From positions 889,823-953,822 of the forward strand of contig NZ_LS991316.1 in the NCBI RefSeq assembly GCF_900499005.1: a stretch of 64,000 bases of DNA, given 5' to 3'. This stretch comes from Actinomyces culturomici. Lineage in GTDB: Bacteria; Actinomycetota; Actinomycetes; Actinomycetales; Actinomycetaceae. Within the stretch, counting starts at the first letter, position 1, and each line of letters begins with the position of its first letter. The notes beneath the pieces are model-generated. The model saw only the letters and a list, made by a program, of their open reading frames with translations, was not told the origin of the DNA and made no database searches. Shown piece after piece: positions 1-7,714 of the stretch. The position numbers were made by a program, and so were the translations under genes.

Positions 1-1149
1 CCCCCCCTTCTTCCGCCGCCCGCGTCAGTTTGTTATAGGAGCCCGCCCCGCCCCTCCCCCCCGCCCGGGGCCTCCCGCCTCGCGGGCTGGCCGGTCCTCG
101 AGATGCCCACCGACCCCCCCGCCGCGGGCTTCGAGTCCCCGCCCCGCCACGCGGGCACCCTCAACTCCCGCCGCACCTCCGTCCTCGTCTACGACCTCGG
201 CGGCGGCACCTTCGACGCCTCCCTCGTCGAGGCGACGGGCACCGCCCACACCGTCGTCGACTCCCGCGGCGACAACCTCCTCGGCGGCGACGACTTCGAC
301 ATGGTGCTCGCGAAGACCGCGGTCGAGGCCGCCGGGCTGCGCCTCGCCGACCTCGCGGAGGACGAATGGATGCGGCTCCTCGACGAGGCGCGCATCGCGA
401 AGGAGTCCCTCGCCCCTCAGACGCGCGCGATTTCCATCGACGTGCGCGGCGTCGACGTCTCCGTGCCCGTCTCCGCCTACTACGACGCGGCGACCGCCCT
501 CGTCGACCACACGCTCGAGGTCCTCGATCCGCTCCTCGCCGATTCCGAGGACGGCCGCGTCCTCCCCGACTCCGTCGCCGGCCTCTACGTCGTCGGCGGC
601 GCCTCGCAGCTCCCGCTCGTCTCGCGGATCCTCCGCGCCCGCTTCGGGCGGCGCGTCCACCGCTCGCCCCACACCGCGGGGTCGACCGCCATCGGCCTCG
701 CCATCGCGGCCGACGAGGGCGCGGGCTACTCCGTCACCGACCGGCTCTCGCGCGGCGTCGGCGTCTTCCGCGAGATCGACGCCGGACAGGCGGTCTCCTT
801 CGACCCGCTGCTCCCCCCGGACGCCCGGTGGACGCCCGGCGCCCGGACGGTCGTCACGCGCCGATACCGCGCCGCCCACAACCTCGGCTACTACCGCTTC
901 GTCGAATACCGCCAGGCCGACGCCTTCGGCGTGCCGCGCGGCGAGGTCGCGCCCTGCGGGGAACTCCTCATGCCCTTCGATCGGAATCTCCAGCAGGTCG
1001 GCGTCGACCTCACGCGCGTCGCCGTCATTCGGACGGAGCGCGGTCCCCTCGTCGAAGAGCGCTACGCGGTCGACGAGAACGGCATCGTCGACGTCGAGAT
1101 CGTCGACGTCGAATCGGGCTTCACCGCCTCGGCGCGGCTCGGACGCTGA
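1..1149 (+). CDS. Hsp70 (DnaK)-family protein, 5' end incomplete
   Basis: The reading frame is open from base 1, so the gene probably starts before the window; the ATG at 103 is only the first internal candidate. The phosphate-binding motif of actin-fold ATPases, VYDLGGGTFDASLVE, lies soon after that ATG, followed by LGGDDFD and the second-lobe motif YVVGGASQLPLV. The classical peptide-binding domain is not recognisable; about 130 less conserved residues follow the ATPase fold. ATPase lobe I is missing from what can be seen. The first 60 bases are extremely C-rich and translate to proline-rich sequence unlike an Hsp70, which may reflect poor sequence at a contig end. The family call is firm; the exact chaperone role is unknown. 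Confidence 0.8.
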   Translation, partial: PPLLPPPASVCYRSPPRPSPPPGASRLAGWPVLEMPTDPPAAGFESPPRHAGTLNSRRTSVLVYDLGGGTFDASLVEATGTAHTVVDSRGDNLLGGDDFDMVLAKTAVEAAGLRLADLAEDEWMRLLDEARIAKESLAPQTRAISIDVRGVDVSVPVSAYYDAATALVDHTLEVLDPLLADSEDGRVLPDSVAGLYVVGGASQLPLVSRILRARFGRRVHRSPHTAGSTAIGLAIAADEGAGYSVTDRLSRGVGVFREIDAGQAVSFDPLLPPDARWTPGARTVVTRRYRAAHNLGYYRFVEYRQADAFGVPRGEVAPCGELLMPFDRNLQQVGVDLTRVAVIRTERGPLVEERYAVDENGIVDVEIVDVESGFTASARLGR

Positions 1150-1164
1150 CGCCGCGCTGAAGAC

Positions 1165-1202
1165 GCGGAGGGGACGCCGACCGGAGTCGGCGCCCCCTCC
1201 GC
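1165..1202. terminator. Bidirectional intrinsic terminator
   Basis: GCGGAGGGG pairs with CCCCTCCGC around an inner CGCCGAC/GTCGGCG stem. It sits between the convergent Hsp70-like gene and the MerR gene and could serve both. No strong T-tract, as is usual in high-GC actinobacteria. Confidence 0.7.
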
Positions 1203-1222
1203 GCCCCTGAAGGCGGGAAGAC

Positions 1223-1774
1223 TCAGGAGGCCGAGCGCTTGCGGCGGCGACGCTCGGCGAGTTCGTCGACGTGCTCGCCGAGGCGCTCGATCGGCAGGTC
1301 GGCGAGCGTTCCCTCGACCTCGCGCCACACGCGCCCGACGGCGATGCCGAAGACGCCCTGCCCGCCCTGGAGGAGGTCGATGACCTCGTCGGTCGACGTG
1401 CACTCGTAGACGGAGGCGCCGTCGCTCATGAGCGTGATCGAGGCGAGGTCGTCCACTCCCCTGTCCTGGAGCTGGACGACGGCGGTGCGCACCTGCTGGA
1501 GGGAGACGCCGGTGTCGAGGAGCTTCTTCACGATCTTGAGGACGAGGATGTCCTTGAACGAGTAGAGGCGCTGCGAGCCCGAGCCGCGCGCCGCGCGAAC
1601 CGAGGGCTGAAGCAGGCCGGTGCGCGCCCAGTAGTCGAGCTGGCGGTACGTGATGCCGGCCGCCGTGCAGGCGACGGGTCCGCGATAGCCGAGATCGTCG
1701 CCCTCGAGTCCTTCGAGGGGGTCGCCGAAGAGCATGGCCTGCCGCGTCGCGGCTTCACGGGGTTCGGCGCTCAC
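1223..1774 (-). CDS. MerR-family regulator (Rv1830-like)
   Basis: A 183-residue DNA-binding regulator. The MerR winged-helix region is at about residues 35-100, with AAGITYRQLDYWARTGLL as the first recognition segment and SFKDILVLKIVKKLLDTGVSL following. The C-terminal part is short and lacks the cysteines of metal-sensing MerR proteins. It is the last gene of a leftward group after the FHA and FtsR-type genes, the same order as Rv1827-Rv1828-Rv1830 in mycobacteria, with the bifunctional-nuclease gene Rv1829 missing. A consensus promoter lies just upstream, so it is probably transcribed separately. Regulon unknown. Confidence 0.88.
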   Translation of the reverse strand: MSAEPREAATRQAMLFGDPLEGLEGDDLGYRGPVACTAAGITYRQLDYWARTGLLQPSVRAARGSGSQRLYSFKDILVLKIVKKLLDTGVSLQQVRTAVVQLQDRGVDDLASITLMSDGASVYECTSTDEVIDLLQGGQGVFGIAVGRVWREVEGTLADLPIERLGEHVDELAERRRRKRSAS

Positions 1775-1796
1775 GGAGCACTCCTTCGAAGGGATC

Positions 1797-1849
1797 GATC
1801 GTTGACGGTGACTCCACGCTAGGCGCTGGGCGGGGGTCGGTCAACGATC
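1797..1849 (-). promoter_or_regulatory. Promoter of the MerR gene with flanking inverted repeat
   Basis: On the minus strand TTGACC (1839-1844) and TAGCGT (1816-1821) are separated by exactly 17 bp. The core is flanked by a perfect 10-bp inverted repeat, GATCGTTGAC (1797-1806) and GTCAACGATC (1840-1849); the second arm overlaps the -35 element. This could be an operator for the MerR protein itself. Seen in sequence; function inferred. Confidence 0.6.
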
Positions 1850-1888
1850 CACGCGGCGAGCCTCACCTTCAAGTAGAGGTCGAGGGTT

Positions 1889-2647
1889 TCAGCCGCCGCT
1901 CGACTGCAGCTGGGAGAGGCTGACGCGCAGGAGTTCGCGGTGGAGATCGGCGAGGAGCTCGCCGCACTCCCCCACGAGGGCGTGAGCACGTTCGACGTCG
2001 CCGGAGCGGCGCCGGGAGGTCTGGGAGGAGACCGTCTGGTCGACGATGTCCGCGCTCCGCTCGGCGCCGGTGCGCACGGAGCGCAGGAGGCGCGCGTCGA
2101 AGCCCTGGGCCTCGAGCTGGACGAGGATCTGGACGATCTGGAGGGCACGTGCCGGGAAGTACCCGGCGATGTCGGGGGCGATGATCCCGAGGCGCACGTA
2201 GCGCTCGAGCCCGTCGAGGTCGACCCCCGTGAGATCGGAGAGATCGCGCGCGGAGATGGAGCGGGCGTTCGAGGGGGCGACGACCCGGCCCTCGGAGGCG
2301 ACGACGCGCGCCGAACGGGCCGTCTCGACCTCGTGACCGGCGTCGAGGGCGCGGAGCTGGTCCCCGATGACCTTGAGCGGCGTGAACGAGTCGCGCTGCG
2401 CGGCGAGGACGAAGCGGAGGCGCTCGATGTCGGCCCGCGAGTACTTCCGGTAGCCGGCGCCCGTGCGGGCCGGCGTCACCAGCCCCTGCTCCTCGAGGAA
2501 GCGGACCTTCGAGAGGGTGATGGCGGGGAACTCCGCCTTGAGCTCGCCGACGACCTGCCCGATCGAGTGCACGGGACGACGATCCGCCCCGCGCGGCCAG
2601 GGCTCGGGAGCGGACTGCGGGGCGGCGAGGGACTCCGCCGCGCTCAT
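1889..2647 (-). CDS. ftsR: FtsR-type MerR-family regulator
   Basis: A 252-residue protein with an N-terminal MerR DNA-binding domain (about residues 28-95: SIGQVVGELKAEFPAITLSKVRFLEEQGL, RTGAGYRKYSRADIERL) and a long C-terminal region unlike classical metal or drug sensors. It corresponds to mycobacterial Rv1828 and corynebacterial FtsR, described as an activator of ftsZ; regulation of division here is inferred from homology and position. The start overlaps the stop of the FHA gene by 4 nt, so the two are translationally coupled. Confidence 0.85.
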   Translation of the reverse strand: MSAAESLAAPQSAPEPWPRGADRRPVHSIGQVVGELKAEFPAITLSKVRFLEEQGLVTPARTGAGYRKYSRADIERLRFVLAAQRDSFTPLKVIGDQLRALDAGHEVETARSARVVASEGRVVAPSNARSISARDLSDLTGVDLDGLERYVRLGIIAPDIAGYFPARALQIVQILVQLEAQGFDARLLRSVRTGAERSADIVDQTVSSQTSRRRSGDVERAHALVGECGELLADLHRELLRVSLSQLQSSGG

Positions 2648-3075
2648 GCCGTGCGCGTCGAGGGCTGGTAGGTGAGGCGGTACTTGCCGATCTGGACCTC
2701 GTCGCCGGCCTTGAGACGCACCTGATCGACGCGTTCGCGGTTGACGTAGGTGCCGTTGAGGGAGCCGGAGTCGCGGACGACGTGGCCGCCGTCCTCGGCG
2801 ATGAACTGGCAGTGCTTGCGCGAGACGGTGACGTCGTCGAGGAAGATGTCCGACTTCGGGGAGCGCCCGGCGTACGTCACCTCGGGGTCGAGGAGGAATC
2901 GGGCGCCGGTGTTCGGACCGCGCTGGACGATGAGGAGCGCCGAACCGGCGGGGAGGGCCTCGACGGCCTCGCGATCGCGCGCGGAGAGGACGACCGGGGA
3001 ATCGGTCTGGTCCTCCGCGGGCGACAGTCCGAATACGGATGTGGCGGTCGGATCGAAGTCCTGCGACGGCTCCAT
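2644..3075 (-). CDS. garA: FHA-domain signalling protein, GarA/OdhI type
   Basis: A 143-residue protein with an acidic N-terminal tail and a C-terminal forkhead-associated domain (about residues 60-130). The phosphothreonine-binding motifs are visible: YAGRSPKSDIFLDD, VSRKHCQF and SLNGTYVN. GarA/OdhI proteins inhibit 2-oxoglutarate dehydrogenase and stimulate glutamate synthase, and are switched off when Ser/Thr kinases phosphorylate the tail. The tail here has ATSVF, matching the core of the usual ETTSVF site but with one threonine of the pair replaced by alanine. It heads the coupled pair with ftsR. gltBD, a likely target, is encoded at 55-61 kb in this window. Confidence 0.88.
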   Translation of the reverse strand: MEPSQDFDPTATSVFGLSPAEDQTDSPVVLSARDREAVEALPAGSALLIVQRGPNTGARFLLDPEVTYAGRSPKSDIFLDDVTVSRKHCQFIAEDGGHVVRDSGSLNGTYVNRERVDQVRLKAGDEVQIGKYRLTYQPSTRTA

Positions 3076-3151
3076 CGTCCCTCCCTGGTCGGCGACTGGT
3101 GATGTTGGGGTCAGTCTAGGCGCTCGAACCCGAATCCACCCGATCGACGGG

Positions 3152-3916
3152 TCATTCGGACTTCGCGACCTCGGCGTACTTCGGTTCGAGGACGGTGGCG
3201 ACCGACTCGATGACGAGGTCGTCGGACTCCGTGATCGAGACCTTCGCGCCCTTCGCGCGCATCTGCGCGGCCGAGCCCGCCTGGATCTCGAGCGCCGTGG
3301 AGATCGTCTGCGCGTCGCCGACGATCCGCCAGTCGTAGGGCGAGGAGATCGTCGTGCCGTCGACCGAGACGACCCCGTCGCGCGAGGTGAAGGCCGAGCG
3401 GGTCGAGAGGCGCACCCCGTTGAGCTCGATCGCCTCCGCGCCCGCGTTGCGCAGCTCCCCCAGCGTCATGACGAATTCGGTCGCCGACAGGGCGTCGGCG
3501 TCGTCGCTCACGCGCATGAGGACGCCCGGCCCGTGGACGGCGACGGTGCCGGCGTTGATGCGCGCCTGCTGGTCGGCCTTGCGGGCGGCCTCCGCCGCGG
3601 CCTCCTGTTCGGACGCTGCGTTCTCGAGTTCGGCGACCTGGGATTGGAGGGAGCTTCTCTCCTTGCGCAGGGAGTCCTCCTGGGCGTTGAGCTCGGAGAG
3701 GAGGACGACGAGGTCGTCCTGGGAGAGCGAGTCGAGGGGGTCGGAGCGCTGGGCGCGGACCTGGGTGACGAGGGCGAAGCCGAGGACGAGGCAGATGACG
3801 AGGAGGAGCACGTGCATCGCGCGGGGCGCGGCGAAGACGGCGCGGCCGATGCGGGGCAGGAGCGGACCCCCGCGGTCCCTGTCGTCGTGGTGCGGCTCGA
3901 TGACGGGCGAGGACAT
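3152..3916 (-). CDS. DUF881 membrane-anchored protein
   Basis: 254 residues: a basic cytoplasmic start, one transmembrane helix at about residues 35-52 (LLLVICLVLGFALVTQV), a coiled coil of about 50 residues, then the DUF881 domain with GPGVLMRVSDD and ELRNAGAEAIELNGVRL. It is the downstream DUF881 copy of a DUF881 - small basic protein - DUF881 trio also found beside garA in mycobacteria. The domain presumably faces outward. Molecular function is unknown; a link to envelope or division processes is inference from conserved synteny. Confidence 0.85.
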   Translation of the reverse strand: MSSPVIEPHHDDRDRGGPLLPRIGRAVFAAPRAMHVLLLVICLVLGFALVTQVRAQRSDPLDSLSQDDLVVLLSELNAQEDSLRKERSSLQSQVAELENAASEQEAAAEAARKADQQARINAGTVAVHGPGVLMRVSDDADALSATEFVMTLGELRNAGAEAIELNGVRLSTRSAFTSRDGVVSVDGTTISSPYDWRIVGDAQTISTALEIQAGSAAQMRAKGAKVSITESDDLVIESVATVLEPKYAEVAKSE

Positions 3917-3917
3917 G

Positions 3918-4250
3918 TCAGGCCTTGAAGATCAGTCGGCGGATCGACGCCGTGTTCGAGAAGATGCGGATGCCGAGGACGACGACGACCGCGGTCGTCA
4001 TCGCGGAGCCGACGCCGAGCTGTGTTCCGAGGAGGACGAGGAGGCAGGCGACGACGACGTTCCAGAAGAACGACATGACGAAGACCCGGTCGTGGAAGGC
4101 TCCTTCGAGCCAGGCCCTCGTCGCGCCGAAGAGGGCGTCGAGCCCCGCGACGACGGCGACCGGGAGGAACGGCTGGAGCCAGGTCGGCACCGTCGGGTCG
4201 ATGTAGAGGCCGAGGAGGATCCCCACCGCCAGTCCGATGATCGCGAGCAC
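3918..4250 (-). CDS. sbp: Small basic protein (DUF1290)
   Basis: A 110-residue membrane protein with about three hydrophobic helices (start; FLPVAVVAGLDALFGA; VVACLLVLLGTQL and onward) and the family segment GLDALFGATRAWLEGAFHDRVF. The gene is 1 nt from each of its two DUF881 neighbours, so the three are almost certainly one operon. Widely conserved in Gram-positive bacteria but biochemically uncharacterised. Confidence 0.85.
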   Translation of the reverse strand: MLAIIGLAVGILLGLYIDPTVPTWLQPFLPVAVVAGLDALFGATRAWLEGAFHDRVFVMSFFWNVVVACLLVLLGTQLGVGSAMTTAVVVVLGIRIFSNTASIRRLIFKA

Positions 4251-4251
4251 G

Positions 4252-5085
4252 TCAGTTCCCTTCGTTCGATGGGATCGCCTCGGCCTCGCGAGTCGTGCGC
4301 AGGTCGAGGCCGGGCAGTTCGAGGGTCGAGTCGGCGGCGGTCTTCACGGTGATCCCGTTGACCGATTCCGCGCTCGAGAGGAAGTCGCCCGTTGATCCGC
4401 GCACGAGGGCGACGGAGAGGGCGTTGGCGTCGCCGATCGCGCTCACCTCGTAGGGCGATTGGACGGGCGTGATGTTGACGAGGATCACCGAGCCGGCGGT
4501 CCGGATGAAGGTTCCCGGGCCGATCCGGATGCCGTTGATCGCGATGGCCTCGGCGCCGGCGGACCACAGGGCGTTGACGACGACGTTGAGGTCGAGGTCC
4601 CGCACCGCCCCGCGCGTCCCCTTCGCGAGGGTCGTGGCGGACTCGGAGTCCTTGAGGGTGACGACGAGGCCGGGGCCGTCGACCGGAGTGAGGGAGTTGG
4701 CGAGCGCGAGGTTCGGATCGAGCGCGGGGACCGCCCCCTGCGTTCCGACCGCGGCGTTCACCCTGGCGGAGAGCGACTGGACGTCGTCCTGGAGGGCTTC
4801 GACGGTCGCGCGCTTCGACTGGGCCTGATCGACGAGGACCGAGGCGGCCGAGTGGGCGTTGGCGTCGCGCAGGGCGCCGACCGCGGCGACCGAGCCGAGT
4901 CCGAGGGCGAGCGAGAACAGGAGGACGAGAAGCCGCTGCCACCAGCGCAGGAGGCCGTGGGCCTGCTCAGCGTGGTCGGTGTACCCGGCGTCGAGCGGGT
5001 TGGAGAGCAGCTGCGTGAGCAGCGACATCGAGGCCGCGGGGTCGCATCCTCCTCCCCGCTTCGGCTCGCGTTCGGGTTCGCTCAT
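4252..5085 (-). CDS. DUF881 membrane-anchored protein
   Basis: 277 residues from the ATG at 5085; a longer frame exists but this start overlaps the pepN stop by 4 nt, which fits coupling. It has a cytoplasmic N-terminus, a transmembrane helix at about residues 50-72 (LLVLLFSLALGLGSVAAVGAL), a short coiled coil (QSKRATVEALQDDVQSL) and a DUF881 domain containing GPGLVVTLKDSE and ALWSAGAEAIAINGIRIG. It is paralogous to the DUF881 gene at 3152-3916. Function unknown. Confidence 0.85.
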   Translation of the reverse strand: MSEPEREPKRGGGCDPAASMSLLTQLLSNPLDAGYTDHAEQAHGLLRWWQRLLVLLFSLALGLGSVAAVGALRDANAHSAASVLVDQAQSKRATVEALQDDVQSLSARVNAAVGTQGAVPALDPNLALANSLTPVDGPGLVVTLKDSESATTLAKGTRGAVRDLDLNVVVNALWSAGAEAIAINGIRIGPGTFIRTAGSVILVNITPVQSPYEVSAIGDANALSVALVRGSTGDFLSSAESVNGITVKTAADSTLELPGLDLRTTREAEAIPSNEGN

Positions 5086-7640
5086 CGCTTCGCCCACCGC
5101 TCCTGGACGCGCAAGGACCGCCGAGCGTCGTCGGCGTGCTCGACGAGGAGGCGCGCGAGAGGCGCTGGGGCGTCCGGGTGGGCGGCGAGCCAGGCGTCGA
5201 CCCGGTCGACGCGATCGGTCCGCGAGGCCTCGTCCTCGAGGTCGACGCCGCCGAGGAGGGCGCCGCGGACGTAGCGGATGCCGAGTCCGATCGTGCGGGA
5301 GTTCCAGAAGGACTCGAGGGCGTCGAGCGCGCGGGGGACGACCGACTCGCCGGTGCGCGTCGACATCGCGAGGCCCGCGAAGGCGGCGCTCAGGCGGTCG
5401 TTGACGGCGCCGGGCCCGGTGATGAGCGCCCATGCCTCCTCGAGGGCGTCGGCGTCGGGAAGGGCGGCGCGGGCGCGGACGAGGTGACGGGCCGCCTCAC
5501 CGGTCGGGGCGGCGGCGTAGGCGGCCTCGAGGGCGTCGCGGTCGAGGAGGCCGCGGGCGGCGAGGGCCGCGCGCGCGAGCCAGCCCGTATCCGTCGAGGC
5601 GTCGGCGATGCCGCGGACGACGGCGATCGCCTCCTCGTCCGCAGCGGTCGGAAGAAGCGCGATGAGGGCGCGCGTCCACGTTCGCGCGCGATCGGCGGGG
5701 GCGGACCGCGCGATTCGGATCGCGGCGCGCTCGAAATCTCGGGCGAACTCGGGGCGCGCCGAACCGGGGAGGAAGGAGAGGATCGCGTCGCGGGCCATCG
5801 CGACGAGCCGGTCGGCGAGCGTCTCATCGGCTTCGGCCTCGGCGGCGCGCAGCGCGGCGGGGATGAAACGTCGCGGATCGAGGAGTCCGTCGCGCAGGGC
5901 GTTCCAGAGCGACGCCCAGACGACGCAGCGCGTCGTGAGGTCGGGGCAGGTCGGGAGGAAGGCGAGCGCCGTGTCGGTCGAGCGCGCGTCGAGGCGCGAG
6001 ACCGCGTACGTGAGGTCGCCGTCGTTGACGACGACGAGGTCGAGGTCGGCGGCCGCGCCCGGATGCGCGAGGACGCCCTTGGGGTCGATGTCGGCGCTCG
6101 CCCCGGTCATTCGGACGTCGAAGGCGTTCCGCTGGACGAGGGTCCCGCCCTCGACCGCCCAGGTCGAGACTGCGAGGCGGTGGGGGCGGATCCCCGGCTC
6201 CGGGCCCTCGTCGACGAGTCGGAACGCGCGCACCGCCCCGGCCTCGTCGACCTCCCAGGAGGCGGCGAGGACGGCCGGTCCCGACGTGCGCAGCCACGCG
6301 TCGACCCATCCGCCGAGGTCCTCGCCCGAGGACTCCTCGAGGCAGGCGACGAGGTCGGAGAGGGTCGCGGAGGAGAAGGCGTGGCGGCGGAAGTACTCGC
6401 GGGCGCCGGCGAAGAAGGCGTCCTCCCCCACCCAGGCGACGAGCTGGTTGAGGACGGCGGCGCCCTTCGCGTAGGTGATCCCGTCGAAGTTCGTCTTCGC
6501 CGCTCCGACGTCGGGGATATCGGCGGCGATCGGGTGGGTCGTCGGCATCTGGTCCTGCTCGTAGGCCCACACCTTGCGCCCGACGGCGAAGGCGGCCCGC
6601 TCCCCCGCGTACTCGGTCGCGCGTGCGGCGGCCATCGCGCCCTGGTTCTCGGCGAAGGACTCCTTGAGCCAGAGGTCGTCCCACCACTTCGGCGTGACGA
6701 GGTCGCCGAACCACATGTGGCACATCTCGTGGAGGATCGTGTTCGCCCGCTTCTGTCGCTCGGCGAAGGTCGGCGCTTCGCGCGAGAGGTAGGTTTCGGT
6801 GAAGGTCACGCACCCGGGGTTCTCCATCGCCCCGAGGTTGTACTCGGGGACGAAGACCTGGTCGTAGGTCCCCCACGGGTAGGTCGTCCCGTAGACGGAG
6901 TGGTAGAAGTCGAGTCCGGCGCGGGTGACGGCGAGGAGATCCTCGGAGTCCATCGAGGGCGCGAGGGCCGAGCGGCACAGGAGCCTCAGGGGGACGTCGA
7001 TGCGCGCCGAGTCGGCCGCGCCGCCGCTCCAGACTCCGCCGTCGACGACCGCCCACTCGCCCGCGACGACCGCGGTGATGTAGCTCGAGAGCGGTCGCGT
7101 CTCCGCGAAGGTCCGACGGGTCCCGCCCTCGACCTCTTCGACGGACTCCTCGGCTCCGTTCGAGACGACGACCCAATCGGCCGGCGCGTCGACGACGAAT
7201 GTCCAGCGCGCCTTGAGATCGGGCTGGTCGAAGCAGGGCCAGGCACGGTGCGCGTCGTTGGGCTCGAACTGCGTGTAGAGGTAGACGCGGGAGTCCTCCG
7301 GATCGACGTAGCGGTGGAGGCCCTCGCCGGTGCGCGAATAGCGGCACAGCGCGGAGACCTCCACCTCGACCTCGCGTCCGATCGGGAGGCCCTCGAGGGC
7401 GAGGTGCTCGTCCTCGTGACGGACCTCGCGCTCCTCGCCGTCGATCCGCAGCGCCTCGACCTCTCCGGCGACGTCGAGGAACGTCGACTCAGTGCGCGCG
7501 GTCAGTCGGAGGATCGAACGGACAGGGAAGACCACCGCATCCGCTTCTCCCGCCCCTCGAAGGTCGAGTTCGACGCGCACGGTCTCGAGGGCGATCGCGT
7601 CGGCGCGCTCGAGGGCTTCAATCCGGGAGAGAGGTCGCAT
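5082..7640 (-). CDS. pepN: Aminopeptidase N (M1 zinc metallopeptidase)
   Basis: 852 residues from the ATG at 7640, normal for actinobacterial PepN. It removes N-terminal amino acids from peptides in the cytoplasm. The exopeptidase signature GAMEN is at residues 270-274, and the zinc site HEMCH at 304-308 is followed after 18 residues by the third ligand E327 (KESFAE). The large C-terminal ERAP1-like helical domain is present. It is the first gene of the leftward run into the DUF881 trio and is divergent from murE across 74 bp. No strong SD precedes the start. Confidence 0.95.
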   Translation of the reverse strand: MRPLSRIEALERADAIALETVRVELDLRGAGEADAVVFPVRSILRLTARTESTFLDVAGEVEALRIDGEEREVRHEDEHLALEGLPIGREVEVEVSALCRYSRTGEGLHRYVDPEDSRVYLYTQFEPNDAHRAWPCFDQPDLKARWTFVVDAPADWVVVSNGAEESVEEVEGGTRRTFAETRPLSSYITAVVAGEWAVVDGGVWSGGAADSARIDVPLRLLCRSALAPSMDSEDLLAVTRAGLDFYHSVYGTTYPWGTYDQVFVPEYNLGAMENPGCVTFTETYLSREAPTFAERQKRANTILHEMCHMWFGDLVTPKWWDDLWLKESFAENQGAMAAARATEYAGERAAFAVGRKVWAYEQDQMPTTHPIAADIPDVGAAKTNFDGITYAKGAAVLNQLVAWVGEDAFFAGAREYFRRHAFSSATLSDLVACLEESSGEDLGGWVDAWLRTSGPAVLAASWEVDEAGAVRAFRLVDEGPEPGIRPHRLAVSTWAVEGGTLVQRNAFDVRMTGASADIDPKGVLAHPGAAADLDLVVVNDGDLTYAVSRLDARSTDTALAFLPTCPDLTTRCVVWASLWNALRDGLLDPRRFIPAALRAAEAEADETLADRLVAMARDAILSFLPGSARPEFARDFERAAIRIARSAPADRARTWTRALIALLPTAADEEAIAVVRGIADASTDTGWLARAALAARGLLDRDALEAAYAAAPTGEAARHLVRARAALPDADALEEAWALITGPGAVNDRLSAAFAGLAMSTRTGESVVPRALDALESFWNSRTIGLGIRYVRGALLGGVDLEDEASRTDRVDRVDAWLAAHPDAPAPLARLLVEHADDARRSLRVQERWAKR

Positions 7641-7714
7641 GGCTCCGAGTCTAGGGGCGCGCCACCGGCTCCGGCGCAGCGGGTCGGGCGAGTCTCGGCG
7701 GTAGAGTTTCCGCC

